A DNA stretch of 20,567 nt from contig DHSR01000049.1 of NCBI GenBank assembly GCA_002410555.1, positions 10,735-31,301 of the forward strand. The letters run 5' to 3'. This DNA comes from Bacteroidales bacterium UBA5281 (GTDB lineage: Bacteria > Bacteroidota > Bacteroidia > Bacteroidales > Lentimicrobiaceae). Below the pieces are notes generated by a model. The model was given only the letters and a program-made list of their open reading frames with translations. It was not told the origin of the DNA and ran no database searches. The translations under genes and the position numbers were made by a program. This document shows, in pieces, positions 1-8,250 of this stretch; the first letter of the stretch is position 1; each line of letters begins with the position of its first letter.

Positions 1-1
1 A

Positions 2-36
2 CCTCTAACTTCTAACCTCTAATATCCAACAACCAA
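2..36. repeat. Degenerate heptamer tandem repeat
   Basis: Five consecutive 7-nt units precede the superoxide dismutase gene: CCTCTAA, CTTCTAA, CCTCTAA, then the weaker TATCCAA and CAACCAA. The first three differ at one position only. The tract is cut by the left edge, so its full length is unknown. No function can be assigned. Confidence 0.5.
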
Positions 37-68
37 AAAAATAATTATTCACTTAAAGTTTTTTAATC

Positions 69-644
69 ATGAAATTTGAACTACCCCCTTTGCCTTATGC
101 AGAAAATGCTCTGGAACCTGTTATCAGCGCTGAAACCATAAGCTTTCATTATGGCAGGCATCATCAGGCTTATGTAAACAATTTAAATAAACTTATCGTG
201 GGCACCCGTTTTGAAAATGCTACCCTCGAACAGATTATTATGGAAGCCGATGGCGGCATTTTTAACAATGGTGCACAGGTTTGGAATCACACCTTTTATT
301 GGGAAGGATTGGGCGGAAAAGGTGGGCAGCCACAGGGCAGGTTACTGGAGAAAATAAATGAAGACTTTGGCTCTTTTGAGCAATTTAAAACTGTTTTTGC
401 AGATAATGCCGCCAAACTATTTGGATCGGGCTGGGCCTGGCTGGTAATGGATCAGGAAAACAAACTGCGCATAGTGCAAACATCCAATGCCGGAAATCCT
501 TTGCGCGACAAGCAGAAACCGTTATTCACCTGTGATGTATGGGAACATGCCTATTATCTGGATTATCAGAACCGCCGTCCCGATTATCTGAAGTCTTTCT
601 GGGATATTGTAGACTGGAATAGAGTAGCAGAAAGATTAGGATAG
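69..644 (+). CDS. sodB: Superoxide dismutase, iron type
   Basis: This enzyme converts superoxide to hydrogen peroxide and oxygen; with no signal peptide it should act in the cytoplasm. The 191-residue length is normal for a bacterial Fe/Mn SOD. The four expected metal ligands are visible: H27 (FHYGRHH), H74 (VWNHTFYW), and D156 and H160 (DVWEHAYYLDY). Q70 in NNGAQVWNH and A141 in TSNAGNPL are the residues usual in iron enzymes rather than manganese enzymes, so iron is the likely metal. Some Bacteroidota SODs accept either metal, and sequence alone does not exclude that. The gene stands alone and ends at a strong hairpin (674-713). I see no clear TAnnTTTG promoter in the 68 bases available upstream. 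Confidence 0.95.
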   Translation: MKFELPPLPYAENALEPVISAETISFHYGRHHQAYVNNLNKLIVGTRFENATLEQIIMEADGGIFNNGAQVWNHTFYWEGLGGKGGQPQGRLLEKINEDFGSFEQFKTVFADNAAKLFGSGWAWLVMDQENKLRIVQTSNAGNPLRDKQKPLFTCDVWEHAYYLDYQNRRPDYLKSFWDIVDWNRVAERLG

Positions 645-673
645 GCAAACTGCTGATTTAATGTGAAAATAAT

Positions 674-717
674 AAATAGTCAGTAAGGTGATGGCTCAGC
701 TTACTGACTATTTTTTT
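674..717. terminator. Terminator between sodB and the copper genes
   Basis: A 14-bp perfect stem (674-687 with 700-713) and a 12-nt loop run into seven T at 711-717 on the plus strand. It terminates sodB. The minus-strand copy is followed by a shorter T-rich stretch just beyond the end of the HMA gene, so it probably works in both directions for these convergent genes. Confidence 0.85.
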
Positions 718-731
718 GTTGAAGGTTAGTG

Positions 732-950
732 TTATACCGGTCTGGCTTCGTAGCCTGCTTTCTGGAAAGCATCCATAATGTCTTTGGATACCTCATCAGA
801 ATCTACATCGGCGGTAAAATTATAATCGGGGTTTGGCTGGTCAACCAGGGCTTGCCATTTATTCAATCCCCTGATTCCTTCAAGTTTAGGACTAACAGCG
901 GCTACACAGCCGGCGCATTTCATAGTGGTTTGGAAATGTAAGGTTTTCAT
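732..950 (-). CDS. Small heavy-metal-associated (HMA) protein, CopZ-like
   Basis: This 72-residue single-domain protein resembles copper chaperones that carry Cu(I) to an export ATPase. The metal site is C12 and C15 in MKCAGC, followed by a ferredoxin-like HMA fold ending FQKAGYEARP, where chaperones typically end in a 'GY.A' pattern. It starts at the ATG complementary to 948-950. It lies 54 bases downstream of the copper ATPase on the same strand and is very likely co-transcribed with it, which supports a role as its metal donor. The middle (DQPNPDYNFTADVDSDE) is more acidic than usual for CopZ. Binding of another soft metal cannot be excluded. Confidence 0.85.
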   Translation of the reverse strand: MKTLHFQTTMKCAGCVAAVSPKLEGIRGLNKWQALVDQPNPDYNFTADVDSDEVSKDIMDAFQKAGYEARPV

Positions 951-1004
951 GATGTTTTTATTTATTTTAACGATTTTTAATGGGGAATGTTCAAAGCCTC
1001 TTTA

Positions 1005-3212
1005 TTAGGTGCGCCGTATGCGCAGACTATTGGCTACTACCGAAATGGAGCTCATGGCCATGGCAGCACTGGCAATTACCGGACTAAGTAAGATATGGAA
1101 TGCCGGAAACAATATACCCGCCGCAACAGGAATAGCCACAACATTATAACCAAATGCCCAGAACAGGTTTTGCCTGATAATTTTGTTGGTTGTTTTTGAA
1201 AGCTTTATGGCTGCAGCTATCTGAGGCAAACCCGAACCGGTAAGGGTGATGGCGGCTACGTTGATGGAAGCATCAGATCCACTACCCATGGCTATACCTA
1301 CATCGGCAACAGCCAGCGCAATGGTATCATTGATGCCGTCTCCTGCCATAGCCACTTTTTTACCTTCAGCTTTTAGTTTTTCAATAAAATTGGCCTTATC
1401 TTCAGGAGACAATCCCGCATGGAAATGCTTTATCCCGGTATCATCAGCCACTTTTTTGGCAGCTCCTGCCTGATCACCGGTGAGCATAACCACTTCAATG
1501 CCTTCGTGATGCAAACCCGCGATGGTTTCGGCAGCCATTTCTCTGACCGTATCTTCAATAGATGCCATTGCGAGCACACCTGATCTGGAGGCCAGCAGGG
1601 TAATTGAAAATCCTTTTTCAGTGACGTGGGTGATCTCTGCCAGCGTCTTATCGTCAATAAAACAGTTGTCTTTGATAAGTTTTAAGCTGCCCGCATAATA
1701 GATTTCCCCCTTATAAGAGCCGGAAATTCCCATTCCCGGATGATTGGTAAAATTTTGGATATCAACCCGGTTAAATTTTTCTTCGTGTAAATAACGCTCT
1801 ATACTTCCCGACAAGGGATGATCTGACAAGGACGAGAGCCCTGCAAATATGGCTGCGGTATCCGGTCTTTCTGAATAATATTTAAGTTTAACCACCCTGG
1901 GTCGACCGGTAGTAAGCGTTCCGGTTTTATCTAAAACCAGGGTATCTATTTTACCAGCCGACTCAATACCTGAAGCATCCCTGAAAAGGATGCCTTGCTT
2001 GGCCCCTTTCCCAATAGCCACTACCAGCGCCGTGGGTGTGGCCAATCCCAATGCACATGGGCAGGCTATAATCAGTACGCTGATGGCTGCTACCGAAGCA
2101 AATGAAAAGGCTGGCTGAGGACCCCAAATCATCCAGATGGCGAAAGTAATGACCGCAAGTGCTACCACTACGGGTACAAAAACAGCGGAGATTTTATCCA
2201 CCAGCTTCTGTATGGGAGGTTTGGACGATTGAGCTTCTTCCACCATTTGGATTATGCGGGCAAGGGCAGTATCACTTCCGGTTTTTAATGTTTTGATGGT
2301 AAGTGCTCCCTGCTGGTTTTGAGTTCCCGATAATACATGGTCTCCTTCCTGCTTAAAAACAGGAAGCGGTTCTCCGCTCATCATACTCTCTTCAATCCAT
2401 GAACTACCTGAAACTATAATACCATCTACCGGTAATGTGCCTCCGGGCTTCACCAGTATAATATCTTCCGGTTTGATCTCCTGAAGAGCTACTTCTTCCT
2501 GCTTCCCATCCTTAATCCGGATTACTTGCTCAGGTTGAAGGTTCATCAGGCTTTTGATGGCTTCTGAAGCCCGGCTTTTGCTTCGTTCTTCAAAAAAGCG
2601 TCCAAGCAGTATCAGGGTAATAATTACCACTGCCGATTCATAGTAAACGTGTACCGGCGCGCCCTGGCTTCCAAATATCCCGGGGGCTATGGTGTTGATC
2701 GTACTTAGTATAAATGCAGCACCGGTACCCAAAGCTACCAGGGTGTCCATGTTCGTTTCTCCACGCCTGATTAAACGAAAAGCATTCCGGTAAAAAGGAG
2801 CACCGGAATAAAATATTACCGGGAGGGTAAGAACCAGAAACAGCCATTGCATCCATGCTAAAGGATGATGGTAAATCATCGAAAGTACAAAAACCGGAAA
2901 AGAAAAGCCAATGGCAACCCACAAACGTTTTTTCAGCGAGGTTAAACGTGACTGCTCCAGTTGCTCAAATACAGCCAATTTGTCAGTGGTGTCAGCTACC
3001 AGATCGTAACCAATAGATTTTACTGCCTGCTGAAGCCTGGCAATATTGGTTTCATCGGGCTTAAATTTAACCCTGACATTTTTTGCAGCATAATTTACCG
3101 CTGCATCAACAACCCCTTTTTCAGACCTTAGCATACTCTCAACACTTACTGCACAGGCTGCACAACTCATTCCACTTACTGGAAAAGTTATACTAACTTT
3201 ATTTTCATTCAT
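1005..3212 (-). CDS. copA: Copper-exporting P-type ATPase (P1B-1)
   Basis: This membrane pump uses ATP to move Cu(I) out of the cytoplasm. The 735 residues contain one N-terminal HMA domain (about 7-72; C17 and C20 in GMSCAAC), eight predicted membrane segments, the actuator loop (SGEP, 279-282), the membrane metal site CPC (384-386), the phosphorylated D428 in DKTGT, the nucleotide-domain HP (465-466), TGD (578-580) and GDGIND (624-629). The YN pair in FWAFGYN (682-690) and MSS in AMAMSSISVV (717-726) are the extra membrane ligands typical of Cu(I) pumps, so copper or silver is more likely than zinc or cadmium. One oddity is that GDGIND is followed by TIAL, where many family members have S/A-P-A-L. 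The small HMA gene follows in the same operon. No convincing promoter or copper-regulator site was recognised upstream. Confidence 0.95.
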   Translation of the reverse strand: MNENKVSITFPVSGMSCAACAVSVESMLRSEKGVVDAAVNYAAKNVRVKFKPDETNIARLQQAVKSIGYDLVADTTDKLAVFEQLEQSRLTSLKKRLWVAIGFSFPVFVLSMIYHHPLAWMQWLFLVLTLPVIFYSGAPFYRNAFRLIRRGETNMDTLVALGTGAAFILSTINTIAPGIFGSQGAPVHVYYESAVVIITLILLGRFFEERSKSRASEAIKSLMNLQPEQVIRIKDGKQEEVALQEIKPEDIILVKPGGTLPVDGIIVSGSSWIEESMMSGEPLPVFKQEGDHVLSGTQNQQGALTIKTLKTGSDTALARIIQMVEEAQSSKPPIQKLVDKISAVFVPVVVALAVITFAIWMIWGPQPAFSFASVAAISVLIIACPCALGLATPTALVVAIGKGAKQGILFRDASGIESAGKIDTLVLDKTGTLTTGRPRVVKLKYYSERPDTAAIFAGLSSLSDHPLSGSIERYLHEEKFNRVDIQNFTNHPGMGISGSYKGEIYYAGSLKLIKDNCFIDDKTLAEITHVTEKGFSITLLASRSGVLAMASIEDTVREMAAETIAGLHHEGIEVVMLTGDQAGAAKKVADDTGIKHFHAGLSPEDKANFIEKLKAEGKKVAMAGDGINDTIALAVADVGIAMGSGSDASINVAAITLTGSGLPQIAAAIKLSKTTNKIIRQNLFWAFGYNVVAIPVAAGILFPAFHILLSPVIASAAMAMSSISVVANSLRIRRT

Positions 3213-3430
3213 GACAGAACTTTTTAAATTATTTTTGAAAGTTTTTATGAAAACATAAAACCAATCAAAAAATCAACTATTTTTGACTCATTCAAACTAA
3301 GCGATTTATTTGCTTTTTTAAGGGTTCAATTTTCATGCCGCCCGCGCTATTTCTGAGAAAGGAAGGGTAAGGCTTAATGAAAATAAAAGTAAAATAAATT
3401 TCAAGATTGAACAAAAACATTCATTCACGT

Positions 3431-3450
3431 ATAAATATAGGTATATTTAT
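3431..3450. promoter_or_regulatory. Perfect AT-rich palindrome upstream of the T9SS cargo gene
   Basis: ATAAATATA and its exact complement TATATTTAT are separated by GG. The site lies 45 bases before the ATG at 3496, about where a promoter core or an operator would sit. The right arm (TATATTTA) differs from the Bacteroidota -7 motif TAnnTTTG by one base, but no TTG lies at the usual 18-20 bp distance upstream. It could be a dimeric regulator's operator or part of a weak promoter. Confidence 0.4.
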
Positions 3451-3495
3451 GCCTGAAAAAAACAAAATCATAAAAACAACCAAAACCCTCAATCC

Positions 3496-5607
3496 ATGAA
3501 AAAAAGTTTACTTTTTATTTTTGCAATGATATTGGCCTCTATGGTCAGTGCCCAGCAAATTTTCACTCAGGACTTCAGTTCGGGCACTTTTCCGCCCTCC
3601 GGATGGATGATATTCGGCAATCCTGCCAACTGGTCATCCAGCTCAACCAATAATGCGGGCGGTGTAGCACCTGAAATGCACGTAAGTGGTACTCCACTTT
3701 TTACAGGCTATCAGCGGATTATTTCACCAAAAATCAATACTTCCGGCTCAAGCCAACTGATTTTCCGCATGAAACACAAGTTTGACCATGCTTCCGGCAA
3801 CAACCCCATTAAAATTGGTGTTGAAACCAAATCGGCCAATGGAGCCTGGAATTCAGTGTGGATGGAAAATACAACCACAAGCATTCCTGCGCAGACATTA
3901 ACAGTTATTATTGAAAACGCCAACGTGGGTGCTTCTGATTTCCAGTTCTGTATTTATGTAAATGGAGTTGGAACCAATATGAAGGATTGGTACATCGACG
4001 ATATAGAATTATCCAACCCTTATCCGGTTGATGCAGCCATGGCTTCCATTGACCTTCCTCAGATTTTTGTTGGAAGTAAGGCAGTTAAAGGAAAGTTTAT
4101 AAATATTGGACAAACTTTGGTTACCTCTGCCGATGTAAGCTGGCAAGTAGCTGATGGAGACGTTCATACTGACTCGTTTGACAATCTTGCCCTTGAATTG
4201 GGCGATGATTTTGAATTCGAATTAACCGATTCGCTTAGTCTTCCCCCTGCTGATTATACCATTAATGTATGGCTGAGTGCGGTTAATGGACTTGAAGCTG
4301 ATGACAATCCGGCAAACGATACCCTGTCAATGGATATATCCATTCCAACACATCTGATTAACTATCGCCCATTCTTTGAAGAATTTACAAGTAGTACCTG
4401 TGGCCCATGTGCGTCTTTTAACAATAGCTTTTTCAACAATTTCATTGCTACCCATGAAGATGAAATTACGCTGATTAAATATCAGATGAACTGGCCAGGC
4501 AGCGGTGATCCTTATTACACTGCCGAAGGTGGTGTGCGTCGCAATTATTATGGCGTTAATTCTGTGCCTGACCTGTATGTAGACGGAAAAAAGACAGCCA
4601 CCAGCTCCGGCGCAGTAAATAATGCACTAAATGCTACACTGGGAACCCTGGCTTATGTGGATATTGTTTCTACCCACGAAATTCAGGGAAATAATGTGAT
4701 TGTGGATGCCAACATCGTTCCTTACGATAATTATCCCAATGTTAGGGTACATATGGCTGTTATTGAAAAAGTAACCACACAGAACGTGGGCAGCAACGGT
4801 GAGACCTCATTTCACCACGTAATGATGAAAATGTTGCCCAACGCCAATGGTACCGGCGCAAGTCTGGTTAAAGATGTCCCACTTAACCTGAAGTTTACCC
4901 AGGATATGTCAGTTACTTTCGTAGAAGAAATGGACGATCTTATGGTAGCTATTTTCATTCAGGGCACCGACAAAACCATTAAGCAAAGTGGTTATTCTCT
5001 TGAAATTGGTGCTTCGGCCATGGTGAATATTGAAAATGGCGCCATCGATGTACCTGTAGATCAATCTATCATTATTGATTTTTCGCAGCCTGTGCGTATG
5101 CAGGGCGGAGCCCCGATAACCTCAGCCAATATCTCAGAAATAATCCAGTTTAGAGAAGACAATGCCATGGGCAATGCTGTGCCTTTTACAGCTACGATAA
5201 ATTCAGCCAAAACCCAGATAGTAGTTACCCCTGCAGATAATCTGGACTATTTGCAGGATTATTACTTCAGGATGGATAAGTTGGAAAATTATGCTTCGGT
5301 GCCTACACTGCCTGTTGTCCGCACATTTACTACCGTGCTTAATGTTAGTGTACCCATTCAAAGCATTATCGATTACAAAGTTTATCCTAACCCATCAAGC
5401 AGCATGATCTACATCAATAATGTAAAAAATCTGGATAAGGTTGAACTCATTAGTGTGGTAGGTAATGTGGTACGGTCAGTTTCTGATTTCGGCACATCGG
5501 TAGGAGAAGCCGGCATATCGGTAAGTAACCTCCCCGGTGGAATGTATTTCATCAGACTTACTTCCGGAAATCAGGTGACAACCCAGCGGGTAATTGTAAC
5601 GAAATAA
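3496..5607 (+). CDS. T9SS-secreted multidomain protein with thioredoxin/Omp28-like domain
   Basis: A signal peptide (1-19, ending MVSA before QQ) and a C-terminal type A sorting domain (about 625-703: YKVYPNPSSS, then LPGGMYFIRL) mark a protein exported by Sec and then across the outer membrane by the type IX system. In between are a choice-of-anchor-J-like jellyroll (about 22-172, ending WYIDDIEL), a CARDB-like beta domain (about 178-285), and a thioredoxin-fold region starting RPFFEEFTSSTCGPC with C302 and C305 and a likely cis-proline at P358 (SVPDLYVDG). This region resembles Omp28-family proteins. An Ig-like domain follows (about 505-615; 'GAIDVPVDQSIIIDFSQPV'). CGPC suggests thiol-disulfide chemistry at the surface, but many Omp28-like proteins have no known activity, so the function is open. 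The gene is transcribed alone and has its own terminator. Confidence 0.85.
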   Translation: MKKSLLFIFAMILASMVSAQQIFTQDFSSGTFPPSGWMIFGNPANWSSSSTNNAGGVAPEMHVSGTPLFTGYQRIISPKINTSGSSQLIFRMKHKFDHASGNNPIKIGVETKSANGAWNSVWMENTTTSIPAQTLTVIIENANVGASDFQFCIYVNGVGTNMKDWYIDDIELSNPYPVDAAMASIDLPQIFVGSKAVKGKFINIGQTLVTSADVSWQVADGDVHTDSFDNLALELGDDFEFELTDSLSLPPADYTINVWLSAVNGLEADDNPANDTLSMDISIPTHLINYRPFFEEFTSSTCGPCASFNNSFFNNFIATHEDEITLIKYQMNWPGSGDPYYTAEGGVRRNYYGVNSVPDLYVDGKKTATSSGAVNNALNATLGTLAYVDIVSTHEIQGNNVIVDANIVPYDNYPNVRVHMAVIEKVTTQNVGSNGETSFHHVMMKMLPNANGTGASLVKDVPLNLKFTQDMSVTFVEEMDDLMVAIFIQGTDKTIKQSGYSLEIGASAMVNIENGAIDVPVDQSIIIDFSQPVRMQGGAPITSANISEIIQFREDNAMGNAVPFTATINSAKTQIVVTPADNLDYLQDYYFRMDKLENYASVPTLPVVRTFTTVLNVSVPIQSIIDYKVYPNPSSSMIYINNVKNLDKVELISVVGNVVRSVSDFGTSVGEAGISVSNLPGGMYFIRLTSGNQVTTQRVIVTK

Positions 5608-5632
5608 TTTTTTTATCCGGGATGCTTTATTG

Positions 5633-5663
5633 CCGGCTCTTGTAAAAGGGCCGGTTTTTTTTT
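5633..5663 (+). terminator. Terminator of the T9SS cargo gene
   Basis: CCGGCTCTT pairs with AAGGGCCGG (nine pairs, one T-G wobble) around a GTAA loop, followed by nine T. It begins 26 bases after the stop codon. The convergent MFS gene ends six bases beyond the T run. Confidence 0.9.
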
Positions 5664-5668
5664 ACCCT

Positions 5669-6922
5669 TCAGGCAATAATTTTCCTGATGGTGTCTTTTT
5701 TGCCGAAAAACCACAGTGCGGCCATCAAACAGATGCTTCCGGTGATGGTCAGTGTGGCTGGTGCCCCAATCCATTCTGCCAATGCTCCGGTGAGCAGACT
5801 TCCCAGGGGCGTTATGCCAAGAAACGACATACTGTAAAGTGCCATCACTCTTCCTCGCATATTATCATCTACCACGGTTTGAATGATGGTATTGCTCGAT
5901 GCAAACTGAACCACCATACCAAATCCGGTAACGGTTAGTATCATGAGTGAAAAAAACAGTGATGAAGAAAGTGAAAAACTAATCAGACCGATGCTGAACA
6001 TACATGCTGAAATAAAAATGATGTTGGGTATACTTTTTATGGTTCGGCGGGAAGCCAGGAAAAAGGCTCCGGTAAGTGCCCCTGCACCAATGCTTCCCGT
6101 CAGATAACCCAGGGTCTGGGCATTACCCAAAAATACTTCCTGGGCAAAAACAGGCATAAATACCTGAAAAGGTAACCCGATTAAACTGGTAAGTGAAACC
6201 ATAATTAATAAAATGCGGATGTGTTTTGTGCGGTGTGCGTACCGTAAACCTGAATACAGGTCGCTGAATATGGTCGTCTGGGAAACACGTGCAATAAACG
6301 GAGCAAGCTTCATGGCAAATAAGGATAAAATAACTGCAATATAACTCAAGCCGTTAACCAGAAAGCAAAAACCTTCGCCACCCCAGGCAATCAGCAGGCC
6401 GCCAACAGGTGGACCAATAAACCTTGCTGAATTGAATAAGGTGGAGTTTAAAGCAATGGCATTGGGCAAATCCTCCCTATTGGGGATCATGTCCACCAGA
6501 AAGGCATGGCGAAAAGGGGTATCGAAAGCTACCGACATGCCATTTAACACGGCAGATAGTACGATATGCCATACCTCTATTCGTCCCGAAAGTATCAACC
6601 ATGCCATACCCAATGCGATGAACATTGACATGGACTGTGTGATGATCAGTATTCTTCTTTTAGCAAGCCGGTCGGCAAATACACCTGCAATTGGAGTCAA
6701 TAAAAGAGAGGGAATCTGACCTGCAAAACCGACTACTCCCAGCATAAGCTCTGAATCGGTAAGCCGGTAAACCAGCCAGCCCAATGCTATATTTTGAATC
6801 CAGACACCCGGAAGAGAAATAAATTGTCCGAAAAAGAAGTACCTAAAATTACGGTAACGCAGCGAACGAAATGCCAGCGCAGGTGCCTTTAGGTAACTTC
6901 GTATGTCGAGAAAACGATTCAA
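5669..6922 (-). CDS. MFS efflux transporter (EntS / MFS_3-like)
   Basis: This 417-residue protein has about twelve hydrophobic segments and belongs to the major facilitator superfamily. Motif A of the first cytoplasmic loop is clear at 80-90 (GVFADRLAKRR). The N-terminus, with 'LRYRNFRYFFFGQFIS' and then 'WIQNIALGWLVYRLT', is typical of the MFS_3 group that contains the enterobactin exporter EntS and macrolide or multidrug exporters. The substrate cannot be read from sequence. It is the last gene of a minus-strand run after the acyltransferase and the glycosyltransferase; the 106-base gap to the glycosyltransferase allows co-transcription but does not prove it. Confidence 0.85.
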   Translation of the reverse strand: MNRFLDIRSYLKAPALAFRSLRYRNFRYFFFGQFISLPGVWIQNIALGWLVYRLTDSELMLGVVGFAGQIPSLLLTPIAGVFADRLAKRRILIITQSMSMFIALGMAWLILSGRIEVWHIVLSAVLNGMSVAFDTPFRHAFLVDMIPNREDLPNAIALNSTLFNSARFIGPPVGGLLIAWGGEGFCFLVNGLSYIAVILSLFAMKLAPFIARVSQTTIFSDLYSGLRYAHRTKHIRILLIMVSLTSLIGLPFQVFMPVFAQEVFLGNAQTLGYLTGSIGAGALTGAFFLASRRTIKSIPNIIFISACMFSIGLISFSLSSSLFFSLMILTVTGFGMVVQFASSNTIIQTVVDDNMRGRVMALYSMSFLGITPLGSLLTGALAEWIGAPATLTITGSICLMAALWFFGKKDTIRKIIA

Positions 6923-7028
6923 ATTGCTGCTATGATTATGCTAAAGGCGCGACTTTCAGTTTCACCATGACTCCCCAAAATCACAGATAACCTGATCTTT
7001 TTAGCTCTTTATTACTTTTATAAATGGT

Positions 7029-8159
7029 TCAGGTCAGTAAGTGTTCGATTTTTTCAATAATTTTATCTGTATACGCATCCCAGGTATATGCTTTTACCGA
7101 TTCATGTGCCTGATTGCAAAGTGCTTCATAATTCCTGTGATTAAGGATGTCTTTGATGGATTGAGCAATTAGCTGCGGTGTATTGTCTTCGCAATATACT
7201 CCGAAATCAATGGTCGCTCCAAAAGTGGTTTTGAATTCTTCATAGGGCGGAACCACTACCGGAGTGTAGTAATACATAGCTTCAATAGAAGCAGAAAAAG
7301 CAGCCCATTTTGGAGTGGTGTTGATAAAGATTCTCGCTTCTTTCAATAAGTCATAATACCTTTCCTTTTCCTCTTCGAGGGCCTTATCCAGATATCCGTA
7401 ACAGAAAACATGAGCGGGTTGATGTTTAATATCTGATTCATCAATTCCAATAAGATGTAAGCTCAGTTCAGAATAAGCAGGCTTAAGCAACTCAAATGCC
7501 TTGATCAGGGCTTCTGCTCCTTCAATGTATTTTTTTGAACCTACAAAAAGAAGTTTGCCCGAGTTCCTTTTAAGATGAAATATTTCCTCTTTTCCTGGTT
7601 CAAAAAGAGCGTTGATGACATTCCCAAGGTAATGAACCTTTTCCGAACCATAACGCGCCTTCATGTATTCAGCTACTCTGGGAAAAAGTGAAATAACACA
7701 ATCAGTTCCCTGTATCTGTTTGTCTTCTCTTTTGATGGATTGCTTCTCGAAAAAGTCGGGCTTTCTGTTTTTAAAGTATTTAAAGTAATAATCATAGGTC
7801 CAGTCACACAATTGAATGGATGGTTTTTGTGACAAACCTGCTGTAGAAAAGCTAAAGGTTAAGAATGCAAAAGCGTCGGAGTCAGGGAATTGGCGGATGG
7901 CTTTCTTAATTTGATGCCGTACTATGGCAAAGTGCAGGCCTGATCGGAAATAGTCGTAAGTGGTATTTTTTAATAGCTTCCTCAGCAAAAAAGTAAAGCT
8001 GAAATCGAATGCAGCCCGCATCAATCTGTTTGGTTTTAAGCTGACGCGATTAACTTTTATACCCTTGTGTGTAAGAGAGGTAGTGAAAAAATATGGAATG
8101 TTTGACCAGGTCTTAATCTGACTTGAATCTCCACTGGCAAAAACAGTAATTTCCTTCAT
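7029..8159 (-). CDS. Glycosyltransferase, GT-B fold, GT4-like
   Basis: This 376-residue protein ends in the usual donor-binding half of GT4-type transferases. Visible elements are CVISLFPRVAEYMKARYG (154-171) with HYLGNVIN (176-183), the start of the C-terminal Rossmann half LLFVGSKKYIEGAEALIKAF (203-222), YGYLDK (254-259), and the nucleotide-sugar motif region SIEAMYYYTPVVVPPYEEF (291-309), where the glutamate of the E-x7-E-like pattern is expected. No signal peptide or membrane anchor is visible, so it should act at the cytoplasmic face on a cell-surface glycan or glycolipid. It lies 91 bases downstream of the acyltransferase gene on the same strand, consistent with envelope synthesis. The sugar and acceptor are unknown. 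Confidence 0.85.
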   Translation of the reverse strand: MKEITVFASGDSSQIKTWSNIPYFFTTSLTHKGIKVNRVSLKPNRLMRAAFDFSFTFLLRKLLKNTTYDYFRSGLHFAIVRHQIKKAIRQFPDSDAFAFLTFSFSTAGLSQKPSIQLCDWTYDYYFKYFKNRKPDFFEKQSIKREDKQIQGTDCVISLFPRVAEYMKARYGSEKVHYLGNVINALFEPGKEEIFHLKRNSGKLLFVGSKKYIEGAEALIKAFELLKPAYSELSLHLIGIDESDIKHQPAHVFCYGYLDKALEEEKERYYDLLKEARIFINTTPKWAAFSASIEAMYYYTPVVVPPYEEFKTTFGATIDFGVYCEDNTPQLIAQSIKDILNHRNYEALCNQAHESVKAYTWDAYTDKIIEKIEHLLT

Positions 8160-8250
8160 ATTCTTTGTTGGTTTAACAGACCTTCCAGGTTTTTTAGTAA
8201 AAAAATAAAGGGCCGATTTATAAACCCTGATTAATGCACTCTCTGATTCA

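Noticed and set aside
5630..5938. 102-codon plus-strand open frame after the T9SS cargo gene
   Set aside because: It begins inside the terminator hairpin and is antisense to the conserved MFS transporter.
6990..7034. ACCTGA/TCAGGT inverted arms as a terminator after the glycosyltransferase
   Set aside because: The stem is only six pairs with a loop over 30 bases, it overlaps the stop-codon region, and it has no T run.
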